A DNA stretch of 64,000 nucleotides, from assembly GCA_001898075.1 (NCBI GenBank), contig MKSD01000001.1:483105-547104 (forward strand), given 5' to 3'. The DNA comes from Alphaproteobacteria bacterium 40-19 (lineage in GTDB: Bacteria > Pseudomonadota > Alphaproteobacteria > Holosporales > Holosporaceae). The position numbers and the translations under genes are program-made. The notes under the pieces are model-generated. The model was not told where the DNA came from. It ran no database searches and saw only the letters and a list, made by a program, of their open reading frames with translations. Shown piece by piece: positions 16,681 through 24,709 of this stretch. The first letter of the stretch is position 1, and each line of letters starts with the position of its first letter.

Positions 16681-18480
16681 ATGTCTAAGAAGCAAAGTTT
16701 AAAGTCTGGCGGACAAAAAGAGAAATTGGAATCCAGTCTGAACAGCACCACAGAAAGTATGAATTTTTTTTCAGAGAGCGAGATGGAATCAGACTCTTTG
16801 TTTAAGAGTTTGCTGGAAGATTCGTTAAAAGATCAGAAAGCTCTGGAAGGAAAAATCGTAAAAGGAACCGTTGTTGACATCGATGATGAGTTTATTACAG
16901 TCAATGTTTCCTCAAAATCTGAAGGACGAGTTCCATTAAAAGAATTTTCTGATGAAGAGCGAGCTCATCTGAAAAAAGGCGACGAAGTTGATGTTTTCAT
17001 CGAGCGGTATGAAAGCCGCAGCGGAAGCGTTATGTTAAGTCACCAGAAAGCTTTGCAAGAAGTCACCTGGACTAAGTTGATTCAAGCTTTTGAAGATAGA
17101 ACCTTTGTCAAAGGACGTATTTTAGGTCAAGTGAAAGGTGGCTTAAGTGTTGATCTAGGCGGAACGATTGCTTTTTTGCCAGGTAGCCAAGTTGATATCC
17201 GTCCTTCCCGAGATGTGACAGATCTGCTTGGAACAGAACAACAGTTCTTGATTGTTAAGATTGATGAAGGCAGAGGAAATGTGGTTGTCTCTCGTCGTGC
17301 CGTATTGGAAGAAGAGCGTGCTGCAGATAAAGAGCGGTTACTGTCTGAATTAGAACAAGGTATGGTGGTCAAAGGAATCGTAAAGAATTTAGCGCCCTAC
17401 GGTGCATTCATTGACTTGGGCGGCTTAGATGGGCTTTTACACGTTACAGATATCTCTTATAAACGCAAAGATCAACGCAAGGAAATTTCTGAAACCCTGC
17501 ATGTGGGACAAGAAGTGACCGTTATGATCATTCGTTTTAACCGGGAAACTAAGCGTATTTCTTTGGGTATTAAACAGCTAGATAAAGATGCTTGGCAGAA
17601 TATCGAAGAAGAATTCAAGGTAGGTCAAAAAGTAAAAGGGACTATCACAAACGTTACCGAATATGGAGCATTTGTGGAGCTCAGTGAAGGCGTCGAAGGA
17701 CTGATCCATCTTAAAGAAATGTCTTGGAATAAACGCGATACTATTCCTAAAAATCTGCTTTCTCCTGGGCAAGTCGTCGAAGTTATGATTTTAAACATCG
17801 AGCCCGCTCGTCGTAGGATTTCTTTAGGTCTAAAGCAATGTACAGACAATATTTTTGAAAGTTTTGGTAAAAAGTACGAAGTTGGTGCTGTTGTCGACTG
17901 CGAAGTAAAGGACGTAACTGAGTTTGGTATTTTGGTTCAGTTGCCAGAAGGTGTAGAGTCTGTGATTCACAAGATGGATCTTTCTTGGACATTATCCCCT
18001 GAAGAATCCTTAACCAAATATTCTGTGGGTGATAAAATTTCTGCTAAGATTCTGAACATTTCTCATGAAAAAGAGATTGTGGGTTTAAGTATCAAGCATC
18101 TTCAATCTGATCCTTTGGAAGATAAATTTGCAGCTTTGCAAAAAGGGCAAAACATTTCTTGTAAAGTCTTGCGGATTCTGGATCATGGAGTTGAAGTCAG
18201 TTTAGGGGATGGCGTAAAATCAGTTCTTCGCCGCTCTGACCTTGCCCGAGACGTCACAGGACAAGATCCGTCACGTTTTCAGGTCGGGGAGACAATTGAA
18301 GCAAAAATCATGAGCTTAAACCGCAGAAATCACTACGTTTCTTTGTCTATTCGTGCTTTTGAGCGCGAGGAAGAAGAAAAGATTTTGGCTGAATACAGTG
18401 GAGATTCGACGAATCAAACCAGTGGACTCAGTTCTATTCTCAGTCAAGCTTTAGAGCAAAAAGCGGACAGTCAAAAATAG
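16681..18480 (+). CDS. rpsA: 30S ribosomal protein S1
   Basis: S1 unwinds and holds mRNA at the small subunit and is needed to start translation on messages with weak ribosome sites. The 599 residues hold six S1 (OB-fold) repeats; clear copies start near residues 57, 140, 222, 308, 394 and 480 (for example VKGIVKNLAPYGAFIDLGG and VKGTITNVTEYGAFVEL). About 50 Ser/Lys-rich residues precede the first repeat. The leader has an AGAAGG site. cmk, the common upstream neighbour, is absent. A stable hairpin terminator follows at 18501. Confidence 0.96.
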   Translation: MSKKQSLKSGGQKEKLESSLNSTTESMNFFSESEMESDSLFKSLLEDSLKDQKALEGKIVKGTVVDIDDEFITVNVSSKSEGRVPLKEFSDEERAHLKKGDEVDVFIERYESRSGSVMLSHQKALQEVTWTKLIQAFEDRTFVKGRILGQVKGGLSVDLGGTIAFLPGSQVDIRPSRDVTDLLGTEQQFLIVKIDEGRGNVVVSRRAVLEEERAADKERLLSELEQGMVVKGIVKNLAPYGAFIDLGGLDGLLHVTDISYKRKDQRKEISETLHVGQEVTVMIIRFNRETKRISLGIKQLDKDAWQNIEEEFKVGQKVKGTITNVTEYGAFVELSEGVEGLIHLKEMSWNKRDTIPKNLLSPGQVVEVMILNIEPARRRISLGLKQCTDNIFESFGKKYEVGAVVDCEVKDVTEFGILVQLPEGVESVIHKMDLSWTLSPEESLTKYSVGDKISAKILNISHEKEIVGLSIKHLQSDPLEDKFAALQKGQNISCKVLRILDHGVEVSLGDGVKSVLRRSDLARDVTGQDPSRFQVGETIEAKIMSLNRRNHYVSLSIRAFEREEEEKILAEYSGDSTNQTSGLSSILSQALEQKADSQK

Positions 18481-18500
18481 AGTCAACATTCTAATGATGC

Positions 18501-18525
18501 GGGGGCTTCGACCCCCTTTTTATTT
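18501..18525 (+). terminator. Rho-independent terminator of rpsA
   Basis: GGGGG, the loop CTTCGA, CCCCC, then TTTTT, 20 nt after the rpsA stop. The UUCG-type loop makes this a very stable hairpin. Confidence 0.92.
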
Positions 18526-18664
18526 TGCAGTCTTATTTTTGTAGTTCTTAAAACCATCCTAAAACATTTTGACCACCTCTTCTTAACACAATTGAGCAGC
18601 AATTTTATCTGAAATCTTATTTTTTATATCCGGCCGTGTTTTCATTGACCCTTTCCTAAAAATC

Positions 18665-18692
18665 TTGTCCTATTTATTTTTTATTGTATAAT
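18665..18692 (+). promoter_or_regulatory. Promoter of the Vat-like acetyltransferase
   Basis: TTGTCC (18665-18670), a 16-nt spacer and consensus TATAAT (18687-18692). Transcription would start near 18699, downstream of the first in-frame GTG (18694), so that GTG cannot be the start codon if this promoter is used. Confidence 0.7.
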
Positions 18693-18726
18693 AGTGGCAT
18701 CCTTTTTTTTAAAAGAACCTGTTACA

Positions 18727-19359
18727 TTGGCAAACCCCTATCCCAACCCCAATGATATGCATCCCTTAAAAGGGGTTACAAGAACAGTTTATCTGAAAAA
18801 TATCATCACCAGCCCCCAGATTATTGTGGGGGATTATACTTATTATGACGATCCCGAAGATGTCCTAAATTTTGAAAAAAATGTTTTGTATATTTTTGAC
18901 TTCATCGGGGATCGCTTGATGATTGGAAAATTTTGCCAAATTGCGACGGGAGCTCGTTTTATCATGAACGGGGGTAACCATAGTCTAGATGGATTTTCGA
19001 CCTATCCTTTTCAAGCCTTTCAATGGCCTATACAAACACAGACCTCTACAGGCTTTATAAAAGGAGACACCATCGTTGGAAACGATGTTTGGATTGGAAA
19101 CAGTGCAACTTTTTTGCCCGGCGTCTGCGTAGGAGATGGAGCCATTATTGGTGCTAACAGCGTTGTGACAAAAAATGTGGTTCCTTACTCTATCGTCGCT
19201 GGCAGCCCTGCCCGGGAAATTCGCAAAAGATTTGATGTAGAAACAATTCATTTTCTTTTGGAACTAAAATGGTGGGATTGGGAGGTCGAAAAAATCGTAC
19301 AATATTTAGATGATATCGTCCAAGCCAACCTATGTAATCTTCAAAAACTGGCCTCCTAA
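18727..19359 (+). CDS. Vat/CatB-family hexapeptide acetyltransferase
   Basis: This is a left-handed beta-helix acyltransferase of the xenobiotic acetyltransferase group, which includes the streptogramin (Vat) and type B chloramphenicol enzymes. Typical landmarks in order are VGDYTYYDDPED, IGKFCQIATGARFIMNGGNHSLDG with the catalytic His, GDTIVGNDVWIGNSATFLPG hexapeptides, IVAGSPAREI and LELKWWDW. The sequence resembles VatA by memory, but substrate cannot be inferred from this; many members act on sugars or are of unknown function. Start: the promoter rules out GTG 18694, so TTG 18727 is preferred, and ATG 18757 is possible. It stands alone between the rpsA terminator and a gene-poor stretch, which would suit an acquired gene. 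Confidence 0.85.
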   Translation: MANPYPNPNDMHPLKGVTRTVYLKNIITSPQIIVGDYTYYDDPEDVLNFEKNVLYIFDFIGDRLMIGKFCQIATGARFIMNGGNHSLDGFSTYPFQAFQWPIQTQTSTGFIKGDTIVGNDVWIGNSATFLPGVCVGDGAIIGANSVVTKNVVPYSIVAGSPAREIRKRFDVETIHFLLELKWWDWEVEKIVQYLDDIVQANLCNLQKLAS

Positions 19360-20597
19360 CTTTGATCTCATACAGAAAAAATGTACTGTTTGCTGAAAAA
19401 TCCGGCGCAAGAATTTAGCCCTACCTTGTTACCTCAGAGGTCTTATCGCCAAAAGTTGTTCTATAAGCCTTTGTGCAAATGACCACTAAAAATATTATTT
19501 GTATTTGACAAGAAAACTCAGTATAAAATTTTTGATTTTTCAAAATACAAAATAATCAATAATAATGTTAAAAAAAATCCTAAAATTGTCAAAAATTTTC
19601 ACGTTGTTTTTTATATAAGAAATACTTGTTTTGAGATGATTTTTATTACTTTTTTCGTCCTTGAAAGCAGCCCAAAATATTAAAAACTGAGGTAAAAAAG
19701 CAGACAAACAGCCAGAGGGATCAAGCGAAATTCTTAAAGAAGTAGCACAAGGTTTAGGTCAAGCGAAAGACGATAAAAAACACCTTCCAGGAAAATGCGA
19801 GAGTTGAAAACTAAGATTTTAAAACTGCAAAAAATAGGCTCTTAAAATATTTCCTAAAAAAGGAAGGATCATTTCTAGATAGGCTCTAAGTCCTTATTAC
19901 TTAAATCTATTCATTTCAATGCACATTTTACTATTTTTAATGACACTCCCTTTGTGCCTTAAGGTAGATCTGAACTCTTATGGAAGTAAAAATTGAATAG
20001 ACATCTATATTCCGATAAAAATGCACCCAAAAACAGCCTCGTAAAAGCTTCCTAGAAGCTGCTTGTGCGTAGGCAGGAAGTTTCGTCAGAAAAACGACGT
20101 TAGTCTTGTGATAAGTCTATAAAATATCGGGAATAAAACAAATTTTATTTTTAAAAAAGAACAAGTGATTTAAATTGTCCTCTAAAAAAAGCATGAAAAA
20201 TCACGCAAAATGTTTAGGTAAAATTTATTTTCAAGAAAATTCTAATTTTTGCAATCAATTCAAGAAATAGATGTTCCAGAATTTAAATGAATCAACTCTG
20301 TCGTCACAAAAAAGATTTGCAAATCGCGTAAAATTTACAAAATATTTGCATCAATTCAATTAAAAGGGCTTCAGTACATGATATGCCTAAAATTTTTATT
20401 TTTTTATATTCTTTCACTGAATTTCAAAAAAAATCATCCAACGCGCTTTCCTCTTGGGCTAAAGACTGGAAGCGATCTACATCCCAAGGGATTAACTTAA
20501 TTCCAATATTCGTTTAAAATATTTTTATTTCCATCCTATTTTAATCCTGAAACACTTTCTTTCCCAAAAGCTTGCAGAGGAGCAAGATCGTTGGATT
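19360..20597. other. 1.2-kb gene desert
   Basis: AT-rich DNA with no intact gene. Within it are a possible decayed small secreted gene (19636-19807, listed separately), a short hairpin near 20046 (AGCTTC CTA GAAGCT), and, on the minus strand near 20424-20515, about 30 open codons reading GIKLIPWDVDRFQSLAQEES that could be the tail of a lost gene. I looked for RNase P, tmRNA and 6S signatures and saw none. Confidence 0.5.
19636..19807 (+). pseudogene. Possible remnant of a small secreted protein gene
   Basis: ATG 19636 starts MIFITFFVL. In a neighbouring frame the DNA reads LLLFSSLKAAQNIKN, one in-frame TGA, and then KKADKQPEGSSEILKEVAQG up to TGA 19805-19807. The pattern (hydrophobic start, AA-Q cleavage site, hydrophilic body) fits a secreted protein that has lost its frame once and gained one stop. 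The piece is short, so chance is possible. Confidence 0.3.
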
Positions 20598-22514
20598 ATG
20601 TGGGTCCCCGCTGCTCTGATTTCAGGAATCACTTTTTACGTTAGCTTAGCTTTTGAACCTTCTATTTTTATGTACCTTCTGGTACTAGGAGTTTTCTTAA
20701 CAGGTACTTATGGCGTGCTTTATCATCGCCATACTCTTTCCCGTTTTTTAGGGTGGTTTTTCATATGGTCAAGTACAGGATTTTTTATCACGGTTCTGTA
20801 CAGTCACCTAAAAGCAAAACCTTTACTTCAAACAGAGGTAGGACCTGTTTGGATAGAAGGGACTGTTCAAAGTTGCGAGCACAAGACCAGCTCCAAGCAA
20901 CTGTATCAACGCATTATTCTGTCGAACATTACGGCTGAGGACTACAATTTTCAAAAGATTCCTTATACAGCAAGACTTTCAATTAGAACTCAATCTCCCC
21001 ATTTAAACAACGGAGACCGTATTAAACTTCGCGCCAAGTTCCTTCCTTTTCAACCCGCTGCTCTTCCAGGAGGTTATGACGCTCGCCTACAAAACTTTTT
21101 TCAAGGTATCCAAACTTATGGTTTTTCCATCACATCTGTTACACTTCTGAAGGAAGGAAAAACAATTTTTTCTAAGCTGCGCAATCATATCACTCGCCAG
21201 TTTTATGAAAAACTCCCTCAACCTCTTGCTTCGGTAGCCTGCGCTTTAGTGACCGGAGACAAAGCCGGCCTTCCTGGGGAAATACAAAAAGATTTTTCTG
21301 TTTCTGGCCTGTCTCATGTTCTAGCAATTTCAGGACTGCATCTAGCCATTTTATGGAATTTGGTCTTTTTTACTTTTCGAGAACTTTTAGGCTCTATTCC
21401 CCACTTACCCCTCTATCTAAACTTACACAAAATTTCCAGTCTTTTGGCCTTAGCGGCCGGCGGCGCTTATTTACACATCTCTGGTATGGGCTACCCAGCC
21501 TTAAGATCTTTTTTTATGATGTCTTGCGGAGTTTTAGGGTCTTTTTTAGCCCGTCGCCCCCAATCTTTACGTATTTTAGCTTTGTGCGCTACTTTTTTTT
21601 TACTTTTAGAGCCAGGATGTATTTTCAGCTTAAGCTTTCAGCTGTCTTTTTTGGCCACTGCAGGGCTGATTTCTTTGCACTATAGGCAGTCTAAACATAA
21701 AACTTCTTTAGGAAAAATAAAAGAATTCATTCTAGGTTCTTCCATAGTCACTTTAGCGACGACCTTTGCGACGCTACCCTCTATTGCTTATCACTTTCAC
21801 CAAATTTCCTTGCAAAGTGTGATCGCTAACTTACTGGCGGTTTCTTTAACCTCTTATTTTGTGATTCCTTTGGGGGTCATATCCTTGCTTTTTATGCACT
21901 CTCCTTTTTCAAGTTTCTTTTTCACAATATGGGGATATTCTTTAAAATCCCTCATATCTATTGCTGCCTACTGTACTAAATATATGGGATTTTTGTTTTT
22001 TCATATATTTCCCTACTCTGCTTTTTTTCTGGTTGTCCAAATAATATGTATTTTTTGGGTTTTGATTTGGCAAAAAACCTGGCGCTTAGCAGCTGTACCT
22101 ATTTTTGCCCTCTCTTTTATGGCCTCTCTCCTCTTTCCTATCAAACCAGATATTTTAATCCATCCTGCCCACCCCTTGGTGGCTTGTCCAGCATATCAAG
22201 ACGGGGTACTGTGGGTATCTTCGGCGCGTAGAGGGAAATTTCTAAGTAAAATGTGGGCCAACGCTTTTGACCTTCCCTTTATTTATGGGGTTGAAAAAAA
22301 GACCCCAACCGCTTCCTCTGTCCCACCTTTCCTGTTTAAAAAAAGTCCTGACCGTTTAGGTTGGAGCCTTTACGACGTACACAACACCTTACTGCCCCTA
22401 AATTATCCCCATACAGCCATGGCGTATCGTTGGTACAAGGGCCAGCTGGTCGTCTTATGGAGCGGGCAACTGGGACGCCCCTGGAGCCCAGTGCCTTATG
22501 TAGAAAAATCATAG
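20598..22514 (+). CDS. comEC: ComEC/Rec2 DNA-uptake channel protein
   Basis: This is a polytopic inner-membrane protein which, in competent bacteria, passes single-stranded DNA into the cytosol. The 638 residues show N-terminal helices, a DUF4131-like soluble domain (about 75-200, ending LPGGYDARLQNFFQG), and the competence core with ALVTGDKAGLP and SGLSHVLAISGLHLAILW, then many helices. A soluble tail (about 535-638) follows; it is too short for a full metallo-beta-lactamase domain and lacks HxHxDH. Alphaproteobacterial ComEC usually begins with a segment like ExxRWxxWxP; the in-frame codons just before ATG read AEEQDRWIM, yet no ATG, GTG or TTG lies upstream. No comEA or comF is nearby, so competence is unproven. 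Confidence 0.87.
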   Translation: MWVPAALISGITFYVSLAFEPSIFMYLLVLGVFLTGTYGVLYHRHTLSRFLGWFFIWSSTGFFITVLYSHLKAKPLLQTEVGPVWIEGTVQSCEHKTSSKQLYQRIILSNITAEDYNFQKIPYTARLSIRTQSPHLNNGDRIKLRAKFLPFQPAALPGGYDARLQNFFQGIQTYGFSITSVTLLKEGKTIFSKLRNHITRQFYEKLPQPLASVACALVTGDKAGLPGEIQKDFSVSGLSHVLAISGLHLAILWNLVFFTFRELLGSIPHLPLYLNLHKISSLLALAAGGAYLHISGMGYPALRSFFMMSCGVLGSFLARRPQSLRILALCATFFLLLEPGCIFSLSFQLSFLATAGLISLHYRQSKHKTSLGKIKEFILGSSIVTLATTFATLPSIAYHFHQISLQSVIANLLAVSLTSYFVIPLGVISLLFMHSPFSSFFFTIWGYSLKSLISIAAYCTKYMGFLFFHIFPYSAFFLVVQIICIFWVLIWQKTWRLAAVPIFALSFMASLLFPIKPDILIHPAHPLVACPAYQDGVLWVSSARRGKFLSKMWANAFDLPFIYGVEKKTPTASSVPPFLFKKSPDRLGWSLYDVHNTLLPLNYPHTAMAYRWYKGQLVVLWSGQLGRPWSPVPYVEKS

Positions 22515-22604
22515 CCAGAGTGTTTCTATAAACCCACCATTTTATAAAACCCACAAAACACAGTTTGATCCCCACACTTCCATTCTTTAAACGACTTATC
22601 AAAT

Positions 22605-22817
22605 TTGGCTGTCTTTTTATCAATTTTTCCCATATTGGCTTATCAGAACAGAGCCCTTTACGACAATCAAGTTGCCATCTTTTTAGAATACCCTTCCTGT
22701 CAGTCAAACCCAGAAGAACACAGGCCATGCGCCCTATGTACTGCTCCTTCTGGCCACCCTCAATTTCTTCAATTAAAATTGTTTAGACAATTTAATCCCC
22801 ATATAGAGCCCCTATAA
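22605..22817 (+). CDS. Possible small ORF, unknown
   Basis: A 70-codon frame from TTG 22605 reads like a short hydrophobic leader (LAVFLSIFPILA) and a Cys-rich body (YPSCQSNPEEHRPCALC). There is no clear ribosome site, and overlapping frames are also open. I cannot exclude that it is non-coding. Confidence 0.25.
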   Translation: MAVFLSIFPILAYQNRALYDNQVAIFLEYPSCQSNPEEHRPCALCTAPSGHPQFLQLKLFRQFNPHIEPL

Positions 22818-23166
22818 TAGGTGGTGTTATAGTTCTACTGAGCGTTCTTATAGGTGCGCCCCTTAAAACACGTATAAAAATAAATCTGTCTGCGTATAGT
22901 TTTTATTTTTATTTTTATTTTTTATCCATAAGGCTTCCATTTCTATAATCATTCAAAAATAGGCACAAAAAAGATGGTATATTTTATAAAAAATTCTCTC
23001 TTTGACTTGAATGTTTATATTGCCAATTCTTTAAAAATTTTTTATGATCAAGTGAAGCTCTGTTTTAGAAGCTATTGTATAAGAGGCTTTTAAATCGTTT
23101 TACTTTACCTTTTTTCACCTGTTTCACTCACACTAGAAAATAAGTTCTACTTTATTGAGGCGCTCT
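22818..23166. other. AT-rich leader region upstream of the alternative oxidase
   Basis: About 350 bases with no ORF. A TTGACT near 23010 could be a -35 element, but no good -10 sits 16-18 nt away. A GAGG ribosome site ends the region just before the oxidase start. Confidence 0.45.
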
Positions 23167-23796
23167 ATGTCTTTTATGCCTGATCTTTCGACTCACTTCA
23201 CCCCTCGGTCTTTTTCCGACCATCTTGCCTTGCGATTGTGTCAGATGCTGCGCTGGATGGCGGATACTTATTTTAAAAAACAGTATGGTCATCGTGCGTT
23301 GGTCATCGAAACTGTTGCCTCTATTCCCGGAATGGTCGGGGCTTTTTTTACTCATATGAGGTGCCTGCGTAAACGTATCAAAGATGACGAAAATAAAATC
23401 CAAAATCTTTTAAATGAAGCCGCCAATGAGCGTATGCACTTTCTAGTGTTTTTAGAAATAGTAAAACCTTCTTGGATGGACAAAGTAGCCATCTATTTAG
23501 GACAATTTTTCTTTGGATGTGGATTTTTCGTGCTTTATTTCTGTTCAGTTAAAACGGCCCATCGCATGATTGGTTATTTTGAAGAAGAGGCTGTCAAAAG
23601 TTACTTGACCTATCTGCAAGCTATCGAACAAAAGGAAATCGATAATGTTGCGGCCCCGGATCTGGCCCAAAGCTATTGGAAACTTCCAAGCGATGCCAAA
23701 CTTTCTGATGTTATTATTGCTATCATCAAAGATGAAATAAAACACAGAGAGTATAATCATTTCTTAGCTAATCGCTGGCCCCTGAGAAAGATTTAA
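23167..23796 (+). CDS. aox: Alternative oxidase (di-iron ubiquinol oxidase)
   Basis: AOX is a membrane-bound di-iron enzyme that passes electrons from ubiquinol to oxygen without pumping protons. All four metal-binding helices are visible: IETVASIPGMVG (first Glu), NERMHFLVFLEI (ExxH), GYFEEEAVKSYL (Glu), and DEIKHREYNH (second ExxH, usually DEAHHRDVNH). Length, 209 aa, is close to bacterial and organelle core sequences without a targeting peptide. The frame opens 12 nt earlier with TTG, but ATG 23167 has GAGG 7 nt before it. There is no respiratory neighbour; it stands alone with AT-rich flanks. AOX is widespread in eukaryotes and patchy in bacteria, so transfer either way is possible, but this is inference. 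Confidence 0.92.
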   Translation: MSFMPDLSTHFTPRSFSDHLALRLCQMLRWMADTYFKKQYGHRALVIETVASIPGMVGAFFTHMRCLRKRIKDDENKIQNLLNEAANERMHFLVFLEIVKPSWMDKVAIYLGQFFFGCGFFVLYFCSVKTAHRMIGYFEEEAVKSYLTYLQAIEQKEIDNVAAPDLAQSYWKLPSDAKLSDVIIAIIKDEIKHREYNHFLANRWPLRKI

Positions 23797-23989
23797 TCTT
23801 AAAAAATCTTTATAATTAAAATTGGGTGTCACTCCTTTTCATTTCCTCAAAGTTACCCTCTTTTTTTTGGAAAGAAAGCATTGTAGGATAAGAGCGTGAG
23901 TATAGTATCTGTTTTATGCAGCTTTCCCGCTTCTGATAAAGAAGGTTTGGTTGAGTTACTAACAAAACAGGTGAGAAAAAGAGGTTTTT

Positions 23990-24592
23990 ATGAAATCAAA
24001 GATTTGGGGAACGCTTGGCTTAAGTGTATTATTGGCGGCCTGTTCTGATGAATCTTGCAGAGATGGGCAAGTTGTTTCCACTCAACCAGAGTCTCAGTTT
24101 AACCAGCCTGGAAGTGTTGCAGATTTTCAAGCTACCAGCGGAGATCGCGTCTACTTCGATTTTGACAAGTACAATGTAAGAGCTGACCAAAAAGATAAAG
24201 TTTGTTCCATGGCTCAATGGTTAAGCAAATATCCTAACATCGACATCATGGTCGGCGGATACTGCGACGAAAGAGGCACCACGGAATACAACTTGGCTTT
24301 GGGTCAACAGCGCGCCAATTCAACAGCTAATGCTTTGAAGACTGCCGGCGTCTCTGCTGGACGCATCAAAGAAGTTTGCAGCCGCGGCAAAGAACATCCT
24401 TTGGTCGAAGGACATGATGAAAAAGCTTGGCAGGAAAATCGTGTCGGCTTGGTTGTCTTAGCTAATCCTGGATGCGCAACGACGGCTGCTCCTGCAGCAC
24501 CTGCGCCTGCTTCTGATTGCAACGACGGAGCCGAATGCAGCAGCAATGCAGCATCAGACGTTCCAATGCCTGAAGAAATCCCAGCAATGTAA
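23990..24592 (+). CDS. pal: Peptidoglycan-associated lipoprotein Pal
   Basis: This outer-membrane lipoprotein binds meso-DAP in peptidoglycan and works with TolB in division and envelope stability. The signal peptide ends in lipobox LAAC (Cys at about 18). The OmpA-like domain (about 50-160) has VYFDFDKYNVRADQ, the VGGYCDERGTTEYNLALGQQRA peptidoglycan-binding stretch, and a C-terminal QENRVGLVV. Unlike usual Pal it carries about 40 extra residues rich in Ala, Pro and Cys. Cysteines also occur in the core. A GAGG site precedes ATG 23990. tolB and tolQRA are not adjacent, and a hairpin terminator follows. Confidence 0.93.
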   Translation: MKSKIWGTLGLSVLLAACSDESCRDGQVVSTQPESQFNQPGSVADFQATSGDRVYFDFDKYNVRADQKDKVCSMAQWLSKYPNIDIMVGGYCDERGTTEYNLALGQQRANSTANALKTAGVSAGRIKEVCSRGKEHPLVEGHDEKAWQENRVGLVVLANPGCATTAAPAAPAPASDCNDGAECSSNAASDVPMPEEIPAM

Positions 24593-24602
24593 CCTCTGTG
24601 AA

Positions 24603-24630
24603 GGGGGGAGGTAATGCACTTCCCTCTTTT
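24603..24630 (+). terminator. Terminator of pal
   Basis: GGGAGG pairs with CTTCCC (one G-U) across a 7-nt loop, followed by TCTTTT, 10 nt after the pal stop. Confidence 0.65.
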
Positions 24631-24709
24631 ACAGATTGTTTATTTTAGATAAATAAGTTGCAGGCTTTGTCTTTGTTCGCTAAAGTTCTGAAAAGCTCAT
24701 GCTTTAATC

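Noticed and set aside
22336..22728. 130-codon minus-strand ORF over the end of comEC
   Set aside because: It overlaps comEC antisense, has no ribosome site and reads as random sequence.
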